The notes under the pieces: model-generated
The model's input: the letters and a program-made list of their open reading frames with translations, nothing else
Told to the model about the DNA's origin: nothing
The model's database searches: none
Program-made: the position numbers and the translations under genes
Assembly (NCBI GenBank): GCA_964595905.1
Contig: CAZQSU010000030.1
Span: 1-30,946, forward strand
Direction: 5' to 3'
From: JAFDWI01 sp964595905
GTDB taxonomy: Bacteria; Actinomycetota; Acidimicrobiia; Acidimicrobiales; Iamiaceae
Length of the DNA stretch: 30,946 nt
Part shown: positions 1 through 5,893 of the stretch, in pieces
How the letters are laid out: each line of letters starts with the position of its first letter
Numbering within the stretch: the stretch's first letter is position 1

Positions 1-1055
1 TGCTCGACATCCTGCGGCTGTGGCGCCCCACGCCGCTGATCCGGGCGACCCGCCTCGAGGCCGAGCTTCAGACCCCGGCCCGGATCTACTACAAGGACGA
101 GTCGATCTCGCCCGCCGGTTCGCACAAGCCCAACACCGCGGTGCCCCAGGCCTTCTACAACAAGTCCGAGGGCATCACCCGGATCGCGACCGAGACCGGC
201 GCCGGGCAGTGGGGATCGTCGATGGCGTTCGCCGCCGCCCAGTACGGCATCGAATCCAAGGTCTACATGGTGCGCGCCTCGTATGAGCAGAAGCCGTACC
301 GCCGGATTCTCATGGAGACCTGGGGGTCTGAATGCGTGCCCTCGCCGGTGGACGACCCGTCCAGCCCCGGCTCACTGGGGATGGCGATCTCTGACGCGGT
401 GCGGGACGCGGCCGGCCGTGACGACACGCACTACGCGCTCGGCTCGGTGCTGAACCACGTGCTGCTGCACCAGACGGTGATCGGTCTGGAGGCCAAGGAG
501 CAGTTGGCGCTCGCCGGGGAAGGGCTCCCCGACGTGGTGCTGTCGTCGCACGGCGGCGGGTCGAACCTGGGCGGGATCGCCTTCCCGTTCATGGAGGACG
601 ACCAGGTCCGTCTGCTCGCGGTCGAACCGACGTCGTGTCCGACGCTCACCGCCGGCGAGTTCAAGTACGACTTCGGCGACGAGGCCGGGCTCACGCCGCT
701 GCTGCCCATGTACACCCTCGGGTCGCACTTCATCCCGCCCTCCATCCATGCCGGGGGGCTGCGCTACCACGGCTCCAGCCCGATCATCGCGTCACTGGTC
801 AAGTCGGGTCGCATGAAGGCCACCGCGTACCCCCAGTCCAAGGTGTTCGAGGCCGCGGTGCTGATGGCCCGCACCGAGGGCAAGGTTCCCGCTCCGGAGA
901 CCGCGCATGCCATTCGTGGCGCGATCGACGAGGCACTGGCCGCCAAGGAGACCGGCGAGGAGCGGGTCATCCTGTTCAACTACTCCGGACACGGCTTCCT
1001 CGACCTCTCGGCCTACGACGCCTTCAACAACGGCCAACTCGTCGACGAGGGCTGA
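1..1055 (+). CDS. trpB: TrpB2-type tryptophan synthase beta chain (5' truncated)
   Basis: This is a pyridoxal-phosphate beta-synthase that would condense indole with serine to make tryptophan. The gene runs in from the left edge; the visible frame starts at base 3 with a segment ending RPTPLIRATRLE. The motif SPAGSHKPNTA holds the Schiff-base lysine, ETGAGQWGS follows, and HGGGSNLGG is the phosphate-binding loop. Phrases such as MVRASYEQKPYRR, YALGSVLNHVLLHQTVIG and YDFGDEAGLTPLL are typical of the TrpB2 (TrpB-like, TIGR01415) branch rather than classical TrpB1. Between VPSP and DPSSPGSLG the protein appears about ten residues shorter than relatives I recall. The residues before GGGSN read SSH rather than the usual GCV. 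No trpA is visible. TrpB2 proteins often stand alone, so this could be a salvage enzyme or act on another amino acid. Confidence 0.93.
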   Translation, partial: LDILRLWRPTPLIRATRLEAELQTPARIYYKDESISPAGSHKPNTAVPQAFYNKSEGITRIATETGAGQWGSSMAFAAAQYGIESKVYMVRASYEQKPYRRILMETWGSECVPSPVDDPSSPGSLGMAISDAVRDAAGRDDTHYALGSVLNHVLLHQTVIGLEAKEQLALAGEGLPDVVLSSHGGGSNLGGIAFPFMEDDQVRLLAVEPTSCPTLTAGEFKYDFGDEAGLTPLLPMYTLGSHFIPPSIHAGGLRYHGSSPIIASLVKSGRMKATAYPQSKVFEAAVLMARTEGKVPAPETAHAIRGAIDEALAAKETGEERVILFNYSGHGFLDLSAYDAFNNGQLVDEG

Positions 1056-1085
1056 TCGCTCGACTCCACCGGAGTCCCGACTGCC

Positions 1086-1133
1086 TTCTTTGCACGGTTT
1101 TCCCCCTCATGATGGGGAAAACCGTGCAAAGAA
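1086..1133. repeat. Long palindrome, copy 1 of dispersed family (possible terminator)
   Basis: Two perfect 20-nt arms (left arm TTCTTTGCACGGTTTTCCCC) flank an 8-nt centre that itself contains TCATGA. It starts 30 nt after the trpB stop. Similar palindromes lie at 4542-4591 and 5492-5539, also just downstream of gene 3' ends. The placement suggests bidirectional transcription termination, but there is no U-tract after the stem, so a REP/MITE-like element is equally possible. Confidence 0.8.
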
Positions 1134-1306
1134 CGACTCGACTCCTCCTGCTCGGTCCGGCGGCGCAGCGTCGACCTGCTCACCGCCGCGANNNNNNNNN
1201 NGCCAAACCCGCCCAACCCACGACTCGACTCGTCGTGCTCGATCTGATCGCGCCGGGCCCCACGCGGGAGGACCCTTCGGATGGCGCGGAGTGGGTGGGT
1301 TTGGGC
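1133..1306. repeat. Repeat-flanked intergenic stretch around the assembly gap
   Basis: A 25-nt direct repeat occurs at 1133-1157 and 1220-1244 (ACGACTCGACTC then a variable part, TGCTCG, GTC or ATC) with three mismatches. It brackets the N run. A third version of its second half (CTCGTCGTGCTCGATC) occurs inside the coding region at about 3090-3105. In addition GCCAAACCCGCCCAACCCAC at 1202-1221 is an imperfect inverted match to GTGGGTGGGTTTGGGC at 1291-1306, so bases 1202-1306 could form a large hairpin. No coding gene is seen between 1056 and 1338. Confidence 0.6.
1192..1201. other. Assembly gap (10 N)
   Basis: Ten consecutive Ns. A run of exactly ten is often an arbitrary scaffolding value, so the true length is unknown. 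The flanking palindrome and direct repeat probably caused the break. Confidence 0.97.
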
Positions 1307-1338
1307 CATCGGCGGGCGGGAGCGGGCACAATGGACGC

Positions 1339-2001
1339 GTGGTCGCTGCTCCCGCCGAGTTGTTGGTATGGGACTTCGACGGCACCATCGCCGACACGCG
1401 CCGGGTGATCGTCAACACCTTCACGCAGGTGTTCGTCGAACGCGGACTCGGCCACTGCGACGTGGCGCTGGCCCAGGCGTCGATCGGCCTCCCTCTCGCC
1501 CAGACGTTCACGCGGCTCGTCGGTCAGACCGAACCGGGCGAGTTGGCCGCACTGGTGGCGCACTACCGCGAAGTGTTCGCGGTGCGCGTGCTCGCCGAGG
1601 CCGTGCTCTTCGACGGCATCGCGACCTTGCTGGACTCGGTCGCCGGTACCGGGGCGCCGTGTGCGATCACGACGAGTCGGGGCCGGGCCAGCCTGGAGCC
1701 CATGCTCGAGAGCTTCGGGATCACCCACCGGTTCGCCGTGGTCGTGTGTGACGACGACGTGACCAACCCCAAGCCGCATCCCGAGATGGTCCACCGGGTC
1801 GCCGATCGACTCGCCATCCCGACCGACCGGGCGCTCGTCATCGGCGACACCACCTTCGACCTCGCGATGGGCCGCAGTGCCGGCGCGGCCACGTGCGGCG
1901 TGACCTGGGGAAACCAGTCCGCTGTCGAACTCGGCGCCGCATCGCCGGATCACCTCGTCGACACCGTCGACGAACTCGCCGACCTGCTCGGTTTCGCCTG
2001 A
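1339..2001 (+). CDS. HAD-superfamily phosphatase (phosphoglycolate phosphatase-like)
   Basis: A cytoplasmic haloacid-dehalogenase-type hydrolase of 220 residues. Motif I is WDFDGTIAD near the N-terminus (nucleophile and acid/base aspartates), motif II is ITTSRG, motif III is the lysine in NPKPHPEM, and motif IV is IGDTTFDLAMGRSAGA. The cap domain between motifs I and II is helical, as in the Gph/PpaX subfamily; it probably removes phosphate from a small phosphorylated metabolite. The GTG start is chosen because the frame upstream runs through the repeat and N region, and because a -10-like CACAAT at 1327-1332 ends six bases before it. The substrate cannot be read from sequence. The next gene follows after 40 nt but has its own promoter-like box. 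Confidence 0.88.
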   Translation: MVAAPAELLVWDFDGTIADTRRVIVNTFTQVFVERGLGHCDVALAQASIGLPLAQTFTRLVGQTEPGELAALVAHYREVFAVRVLAEAVLFDGIATLLDSVAGTGAPCAITTSRGRASLEPMLESFGITHRFAVVVCDDDVTNPKPHPEMVHRVADRLAIPTDRALVIGDTTFDLAMGRSAGAATCGVTWGNQSAVELGAASPDHLVDTVDELADLLGFA

Positions 2002-2028
2002 CGGAGCAACCCAGCGCATCGCAGCAGC

Positions 2029-2034
2029 TAGCGT
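2029..2034 (+). promoter_or_regulatory. -10 box TAGCGT, leaderless-type promoter
   Basis: TAGCGT lies 7 nt before the GTG start of the membrane-anchored protein. This is the spacing expected when the transcript begins at the start codon. No clear -35 is seen. It is one of a set of similar arrangements in this window. Confidence 0.5.
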
Positions 2035-2041
2035 CGCCGCG

Positions 2042-3295
2042 GTGGCGAACGGGGATGACGACCACGTCGGAGACGGTTCCGACGCCGGGTCGGGGACTGG
2101 CGAGCGACATCGGCGACGACCCGTAGCGGCGCTCGTGGTGGCCGTGGTCGTCGCGGCGCTGCTCGTCGTGGGGGTGTTCGCCACGGCCGACCCCGTCGAA
2201 CGCCAGGGGCAGGTCGCCGGGCCGGGCGGCACGACGCCACCGCGAGCGGGCGATCGGGTGCAGCGGATCGTCCTCGATCCGGACGTGACGGTCGTCGCGC
2301 TCGCGACCGAGCCCGGAAACGCCGGGGTCTGGGCGCTCACCCGGGTCGATTCGGCTCCACGACTCGGACTGGAGGTCTGGCACTACGACCCCGTCTCGGG
2401 CACGTCCCGGTCGTGGCCGCTGATGTCTCCGACCAACTCGTCCACGCCGGACTCCTTCGCGGTGTGCGGTGACGTCGCGTGGTTCGCCGCCGGTGGCGAG
2501 TACGGCGGGCCTGTCGAGTTGGTCGGCTTCGACACCGCGACCAGTGCCTTCCACCACGTCGAGGTTCCTTCGCCGACTCGCCCGAATCACGCCGGCGCCA
2601 CCGGTATCGAAGGGCCAGGTCGGGTCACCGGGATCACCTGCCGAGGCGCCGATGGATCGATGCGCGTGACCCGGGCGTACTGGACGTCGGTGTGGACCTA
2701 CGACATCGGGGCCGGCACCTTCACCGAGCAGGCGATGCCGTGGAATCGCCTTCCCGAACAGATGGTCGCCGACGGCGACGGAGACCTGGCGATTGCCTCG
2801 TCGACCTTTCCGTCACCGTCCGACCTCGTCACGGTCGTGACGATCACCGACTCCCACGGCGGAGCCGGCGGTGACACGTCCTCGCTGGAGGCACCCGGCC
2901 AGATCGGCCTGGTCGGCACTCGTGCCGGGTTCCTGATCATCGGCACCCACGAGATCCAGCGGGTCGAAACGGGTGAGCACCGTGCCGGAGGTACTGGGAC
3001 CGCGGCTCCGAACGGGGTGAACTTCGACGTGCGTGCGGGTGGTGGGATCCTCCGCGACGGTCGCGTGGTGGCGCTGTCGGGTGACCGGCTCGTCGTGCTC
3101 GATCCGACCGCGCCAGACCAGTACCGCACGGTCACCATCGGACGCTCGGCGTGTCGGGACGTCGCCGGATCGCTCGACCCGGGGGACTGCTGGCGTTCGT
3201 CGCCGATGGTGGCCGTCGACGGCGACGACCACGTGTTCCTGACCGACCCGTCGCACCACGCCATCGACCAGGTCGGCATCCCACCGCGCCGCTGA
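2042..3295 (+). CDS. Membrane-anchored secreted protein of unknown function
   Basis: 417 residues. A charged, Asp/Gly/Arg-rich cytoplasmic N-terminus of about 30 residues is followed by one transmembrane segment (AALVVAVVVAALLVVGVF) and a large extracellular domain; the orientation follows from HRRRP just before the segment. The outer part has repeated short blocks ending in Gly-Asp, Trp and Tyr, such as VWALTRVD, LEVWHYDPVSG and LVGFDTATS, which suggests beta-propeller-like blades, but I recognise no named family. Four Cys (in AVCGDVAW, ITCRGADG, RSACRDVAG, GDCWRSS) could form disulfides. The GTG start is supported by the TAGCGT box 7 nt upstream. The last 81 nt are duplicated on the other strand at 5594-5673, showing that a relative once existed nearby. 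Confidence 0.8.
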   Translation: MANGDDDHVGDGSDAGSGTGERHRRRPVAALVVAVVVAALLVVGVFATADPVERQGQVAGPGGTTPPRAGDRVQRIVLDPDVTVVALATEPGNAGVWALTRVDSAPRLGLEVWHYDPVSGTSRSWPLMSPTNSSTPDSFAVCGDVAWFAAGGEYGGPVELVGFDTATSAFHHVEVPSPTRPNHAGATGIEGPGRVTGITCRGADGSMRVTRAYWTSVWTYDIGAGTFTEQAMPWNRLPEQMVADGDGDLAIASSTFPSPSDLVTVVTITDSHGGAGGDTSSLEAPGQIGLVGTRAGFLIIGTHEIQRVETGEHRAGGTGTAAPNGVNFDVRAGGGILRDGRVVALSGDRLVVLDPTAPDQYRTVTIGRSACRDVAGSLDPGDCWRSSPMVAVDGDDHVFLTDPSHHAIDQVGIPPRR

Positions 3296-3341
3296 ATCGT
3301 CGGATGGCCCAGGGACCGCCCTCCGCGGAGCAGGTGACGTC

Positions 3342-3752
3342 TCAGGCCTGGAGTGACGCAGGGTCGAGGTCGATGTCCATGACGTCGGCGATGCGTGCCA
3401 GATCGACGTCGTGGGCGAGCAGCGCGACGCCGTTCCGTCGTGCAACGGCCGCGATCATGCAATCGATGAGCCCACGCGGGGTGACCCCGACCCGCCGACA
3501 CCGTCGGTAGATCACCGTCGCTCCGTCGAAATCGGTCGGTACCTCGAAACCGAGCAGTGCACCGCGTGCCAGCAGGCGTCGGTGCGCCAACTCCTGGGCG
3601 TCTCCCCGGGCACCACTGGCGACCTCCATGATCACCGGGTCGGTCACCGCGAGTTCGTGACCCTCGGCGATGAGGTCGACCATGCGCCGGTCAACCGTGC
3701 TGTCGGTGCCCCGGATGAACTCGACCCACGCCGACGTATCGGCGAGGATCAC
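3342..3752 (-). CDS. vapC: VapC-type PIN-domain toxin (ribonuclease)
   Basis: A 136-residue PIN-domain protein, the usual VapC size. The acidic metal-binding residues expected for this nuclease fold are visible: D5 in MILADTSAWVEF, E43 in IMEVASG, D97 in LIDCMIA and an aspartate in HDVDLARI near 115-117. VapC toxins cleave tRNA or rRNA and are neutralised by a paired antitoxin. It begins with a GTG that overlaps the antitoxin stop by 4 nt (GTGA), which indicates translational coupling. It is convergent with the membrane-anchored protein; the 46 nt between the two stops hold only the short palindrome CTCCGCGGAG. All catalytic acids are present, so it is probably active; the RNA target is unknown. 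Confidence 0.93.
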   Translation of the reverse strand: MILADTSAWVEFIRGTDSTVDRRMVDLIAEGHELAVTDPVIMEVASGARGDAQELAHRRLLARGALLGFEVPTDFDGATVIYRRCRRVGVTPRGLIDCMIAAVARRNGVALLAHDVDLARIADVMDIDLDPASLQA

Positions 3753-3961
3753 GCGGCGCCGCGTGGAGGTCGGTCAGCCGGTACGTCGAAGGCCGAGTCG
3801 GAACCGTGCATCGCCAATGCCTCGTCACGGGTCATGGGCTGTCCCGCCAGGTGGCGCAGGGCGAGGTCGACCGCTTCGGTCTTGGTCCGCAGGCCGTACC
3901 GCTGCTTGATCGCCTCGACGTAGTCGTTCTCGATCACGATGTTCGTCCGTGTCGCAGCCAT
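3749..3961 (-). CDS. vapB: VapB-type antitoxin
   Basis: A 70-residue antitoxin. The N-terminal part (ATRTNIVIENDYVEAIKQRYG, read in two blocks: ATRTNIVIEN and DYVEAIKQRYG) and the following KTEAVDLALRHLAG fit the VapB/type II antitoxin ribbon-helix-helix pattern, where the strand contacts DNA and dimerises. The C-terminal tail (DSAFDVPADRPPRGAA) would wrap VapC. I choose the ATG at 3961 rather than one 15 nt upstream, because the upstream candidate overlaps the -10 box and the operator-like repeat, and the conserved region starts right after MAATRT. It is the first gene of a two-gene operon with the toxin. Confidence 0.9.
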   Translation of the reverse strand: MAATRTNIVIENDYVEAIKQRYGLRTKTEAVDLALRHLAGQPMTRDEALAMHGSDSAFDVPADRPPRGAA

Positions 3962-3976
3962 ACACGTATCATACAC
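3962..3976 (-). promoter_or_regulatory. vapBC promoter and likely autoregulatory operator
   Basis: Read on the minus strand, TATGAT (3968-3973) lies 6 nt before the vapB ATG. The motif GTGTATG occurs twice, separated by 4 nt, the second copy running into the start codon. GTATGATAC is an odd-length palindrome centred on the -10 box. VapB proteins commonly repress their own promoter, so these repeats are likely operator half-sites; this is inference. Confidence 0.6.
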
Positions 3977-4000
3977 GCCCTCGGAGAGAGGGCTCGGTCA

Positions 4001-4036
4001 TCCGTGCGCACCGAACCGAGCCGTTCGGTCCACGGA
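4001..4036 (-). terminator. Hairpin terminator after the HIT gene
   Basis: A stem made of TCCGTG/CACGGA and ACCGAAC/GTTCGGT, with a small internal loop and the 6-nt apex CGAGCC. It lies 5 nt after the stop codon of the HIT-family gene and ahead of the vapBC promoter. There is no U-tract. Confidence 0.6.
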
Positions 4037-4040
4037 CGGG

Positions 4041-4490
4041 TCAGGGATCTGTTGGCCAGGCTTCGACGAGGGCCCGGCCGAACTGTTCCCGTGCCTCGGC
4101 CGAGAGCGGTTCGCCTTCGGTGACGTAGCCGAAGATGCGCGTGCCGCGGCGATCATCGGGTTGGTCCGGCATGCGGGGAACAAGATGCACGTGCAGGTGG
4201 GCGAACCCTTCGTCTTCGGCGAACAGCATCACGTACGTCTTGACACAACCGGTCACCGCACGAAGCGCGATCGAGGCCTTGCGGAGCAGCGTGCCGAGTT
4301 CCACGGCCTCGGCCGGCGTCAACTCGTCGAGTGCCTGGACGTGCCGTTCCGGCACGAGGATGAGCCACCCGGGGAGACTCGAGTCGATGTCGTGCGCGAC
4401 CCGCCAGGCGCCCTCCCGCACGATTCGTTCGAGAAACGGCGCATCCGGCCCGGCATGGTCGCAGGCGTAACACGAGGTGGCTCGGGTCAT
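4041..4490 (-). CDS. HIT-family nucleotide hydrolase/transferase
   Basis: A 149-residue histidine-triad protein. The active-site signature HLHVHLVPR is present (H98, H100, H102), with the usual upstream segment GWLILVPERHVQALDELTP. CYACDH near the N-terminus resembles the zinc-binding CxxC found in many HIT proteins. The family splits or transfers nucleoside-phosphoryl groups (AMP-lysine, ApnA and similar); the exact substrate is not evident. Start: an ATG 6 nt downstream of a TAGCTT box, with no Shine-Dalgarno sequence, so the mRNA is probably leaderless. Confidence 0.93.
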   Translation of the reverse strand: MTRATSCYACDHAGPDAPFLERIVREGAWRVAHDIDSSLPGWLILVPERHVQALDELTPAEAVELGTLLRKASIALRAVTGCVKTYVMLFAEDEGFAHLHVHLVPRMPDQPDDRRGTRIFGYVTEGEPLSAEAREQFGRALVEAWPTDP

Positions 4491-4496
4491 CGCCGC

Positions 4497-4502
4497 AAGC
4501 TA
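4497..4502 (-). promoter_or_regulatory. -10 box TAGCTT, leaderless-type promoter
   Basis: On the minus strand TAGCTT ends 6 nt before the ATG of the HIT-family gene. No Shine-Dalgarno sequence fits between box and start. Confidence 0.5.
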
Positions 4503-4541
4503 CTCCACCCGATCGAGTTGCCGCCCCGCGCTCGGTGGCCC

Positions 4542-4591
4542 CGTCTTTGCACCGTCGAACCGCCGCTGACGGTGGAAAGCGTGCAAAGACG
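4542..4591. repeat. Palindrome, copy 2 of dispersed family (possible terminator)
   Basis: The outer arms CGTCTTTGCAC and GTGCAAAGACG pair perfectly over 11 bp. Inside, CACCGTC (4550-4556) can alternatively pair with GACGGTG (4568-4574). It begins 11 nt after the stop codon of the beta-phosphoglucomutase-like gene. The CTTTGCAC core is shared with the palindrome at 1086-1133. Confidence 0.7.
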
Positions 4592-4602
4592 TGGCCGGCA
4601 GC

Positions 4603-5280
4603 TCAGCGGGTGAGCAGATCGGCGAGGAGCGCCGTCAACTCGTCGGCGGAGGCCGCGACCGCGTGGGCACCCGCATCGTGCAGGACCTCGGCATGGCCCG
4701 GCGCGCAGTGGCCGGCCGCGGTGAAGCCGATCACGTGCATGCCCGCGGCGACACCGGCGACCACGCCGGGACGGGCGTCCTCGACCACGACCCCCTCGTC
4801 GGGGGCGATCGCCAGTTGCGACGCCGCGTGGAGGAACAGGTCGGGCGCCGGCTTGCCGTGCTCGACCATCGTCGCCGAGTAGAGGTGTCCGTCGAAATAC
4901 CCGTCGAGTCCGGTGACCGCGAGCTTGCGGGCGATGCTGCCCGGCGAACTCGACGACGCCACCGCAACAGGGACGCGACGGTCGGCGAGGGCCTCGAGCG
5001 CCGCGGCGATGCCCGGCACCGGCTGACCTTCCGCGGCGAAACGGGCCGCGACCTGCGCGCTCCGTGTCGACCAGAACTCCTCGGGGAGCTCCAGCTCCCA
5101 GTCGAGCCGCAGCGCCTCGGTCATCGACGCCTTCGACAACCCGACGAAGTGCGCGTAGATCTCGTCGACCGTGATGGTCACCCCGTACCCGGCCAACAAC
5201 TCGGCCTCGACCTGCGCGGAGATGACCTCGGAGTCGACCAGCACTCCGTCCATGTCGAAGATCACGGCACTCGGCGTCAT
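4603..5280 (-). CDS. HAD-superfamily beta-phosphoglucomutase-like phosphatase/mutase
   Basis: 225 residues. Motif I is IFDMDGVLVDSE at the N-terminus, motif II is VASSSS, motif III is the lysine in HGKPAPDLF, and motif IV is VVEDARPGVVAG. The helical cap between motifs I and II and the DMDGVLVDSE form place it in the beta-phosphoglucomutase/YniC group, which acts on sugar phosphates. The ATG (MTPSAVIFDMDG) is chosen because the conserved fold starts here; the reading frame stays open a further 730 nt upstream, but that stretch is made of gene remnants and a palindrome. A weak AACGAT lies 6 nt before the start. Its stop is followed by palindrome copy 2. Confidence 0.9.
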   Translation of the reverse strand: MTPSAVIFDMDGVLVDSEVISAQVEAELLAGYGVTITVDEIYAHFVGLSKASMTEALRLDWELELPEEFWSTRSAQVAARFAAEGQPVPGIAAALEALADRRVPVAVASSSSPGSIARKLAVTGLDGYFDGHLYSATMVEHGKPAPDLFLHAASQLAIAPDEGVVVEDARPGVVAGVAAGMHVIGFTAAGHCAPGHAEVLHDAGAHAVAASADELTALLADLLTR

Positions 5281-5362
5281 GGGAGCATCGTTGCAGGCCC
5301 GGGTTTGTGGGGCCGCGTCGATTCGGCGGCCGCCACCGGAGGGCGCACTCGGTTCGTGCGGG

Positions 5363-5490
5363 TCAGGAGACCGAGAACCTGCCGCTGCTGTACCAGGTGG
5401 CGACGTGGTAGCGGGTCGTACCGTCGTCGGTGACCAGGTGTCGGTGGCGACGATGCCGAGGTCGACGAGGCCGGGACCGATCAGGTATGC
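5363..5490 (-). pseudogene. Internally deleted relic of the PqqD-like/glycine-rich protein
   Basis: The minus strand encodes LVDLGIVATDTWS, almost the GLIELGIVASDTWS of the intact protein at 5894-7084 (residues about 59-72). At nucleotide level 5432-5475 matches 6870-6913 with few differences. Immediately after, in a shifted frame, comes DDGTTRYHVATWYSSGRFSVS followed by a stop (the tail as two blocks: DDGTTRYHVAT, WYSSGRFSVS). This resembles the C-terminus of the intact protein (DVGATRYHRFTKVGTSTLHLG, read as DVGATRYH and FTKVGTSTLHLG). The whole Tat segment and glycine-rich body are missing. The 5' end abuts palindrome copy 3. Confidence 0.7.
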
Positions 5491-5491
5491 G

Positions 5492-5539
5492 TTCTTTGAA
5501 CGGTTTTCCACTCCTCGGGGGGGAAAACCGTTCAAAGAA
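5492..5539. repeat. Palindrome, copy 3 of dispersed family
   Basis: Perfect 18-nt arms (left arm TTCTTTGAACGGTTTTCC) flank a 12-nt loop. Relative to copy 1 the left arm differs by a GC-to-AA change, mirrored in the right arm, so base pairing is preserved. It lies between two gene relics. A lone half-site GACGGTGCAAAG follows at about 5550-5561. Confidence 0.8.
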
Positions 5540-5593
5540 GGGCCGGGCCGACGGTGCAAAGTGTGGGACGAGCGGTCGGAGCCACGCAGCGCC

Positions 5594-5673
5594 TCAGCGG
5601 CGCGGGGAATGCCGACCTGGTCGATGGCGTGATGGGACGGGTCGGTCACGAACACGTGGTCGTCGCCGTCGAC
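5594..5673 (-). pseudogene. Relic of the 3' end of a gene related to the one at 2042-3295
   Basis: Read on the minus strand, these 80 nt match bases 3215-3295 with about five substitutions and one single-base deletion. They encode DGDDHVFVTDPSHHAIDQVG, the near-exact C-terminus of the membrane-anchored protein. The deletion shifts the final TGA out of frame. Upstream (minus strand, 5674-5854) I see no recognisable continuation, only an open frame without homology. Confidence 0.75.
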
Positions 5674-5854
5674 TGTGTCACCTTCATGAGTTTGGCGACA
5701 GCCTCTCAGGCGGCTCTGGGGGTTCTCGGCCCGACCAGGTGTGGCCGCGCGAAGAATCCCATCGGTTACCGAGATACCCATGACAGTATGGCTCGTCGTG
5801 TGGTGACGACTGAGTCGGCACAGGATCTCTGACCGCGGCAGGGTGACGTGGTCG

Positions 5855-5869
5855 CCCGCACTGTGCGGG
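5855..5869 (-). terminator. Hairpin after the glycine-rich gene
   Basis: CCCGCA-CTG-TGCGGG forms a 6-bp GC-rich stem 24 nt past the stop of the glycine-rich protein gene. There is no U-tract, so termination is only suggested. Confidence 0.4.
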
Positions 5870-5893
5870 TGCCTGGTCGCGCCGGGGAGGCCG

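Noticed and set aside
4603..5781. A long open frame would allow the beta-phosphoglucomutase-like gene to start up to 730 nt earlier, for example at an ATG near 5781.
   Set aside because: The extra part runs through palindrome copy 3 and two gene relics and has no coherent domain; the HAD fold begins right at the ATG at 5280.
5281..5893. Considered a small functional gene in the region between the HAD gene and the glycine-rich gene.
   Set aside because: Only gene fragments, a palindrome and a hairpin are seen. The reading frame of each fragment is broken relative to its intact relative.
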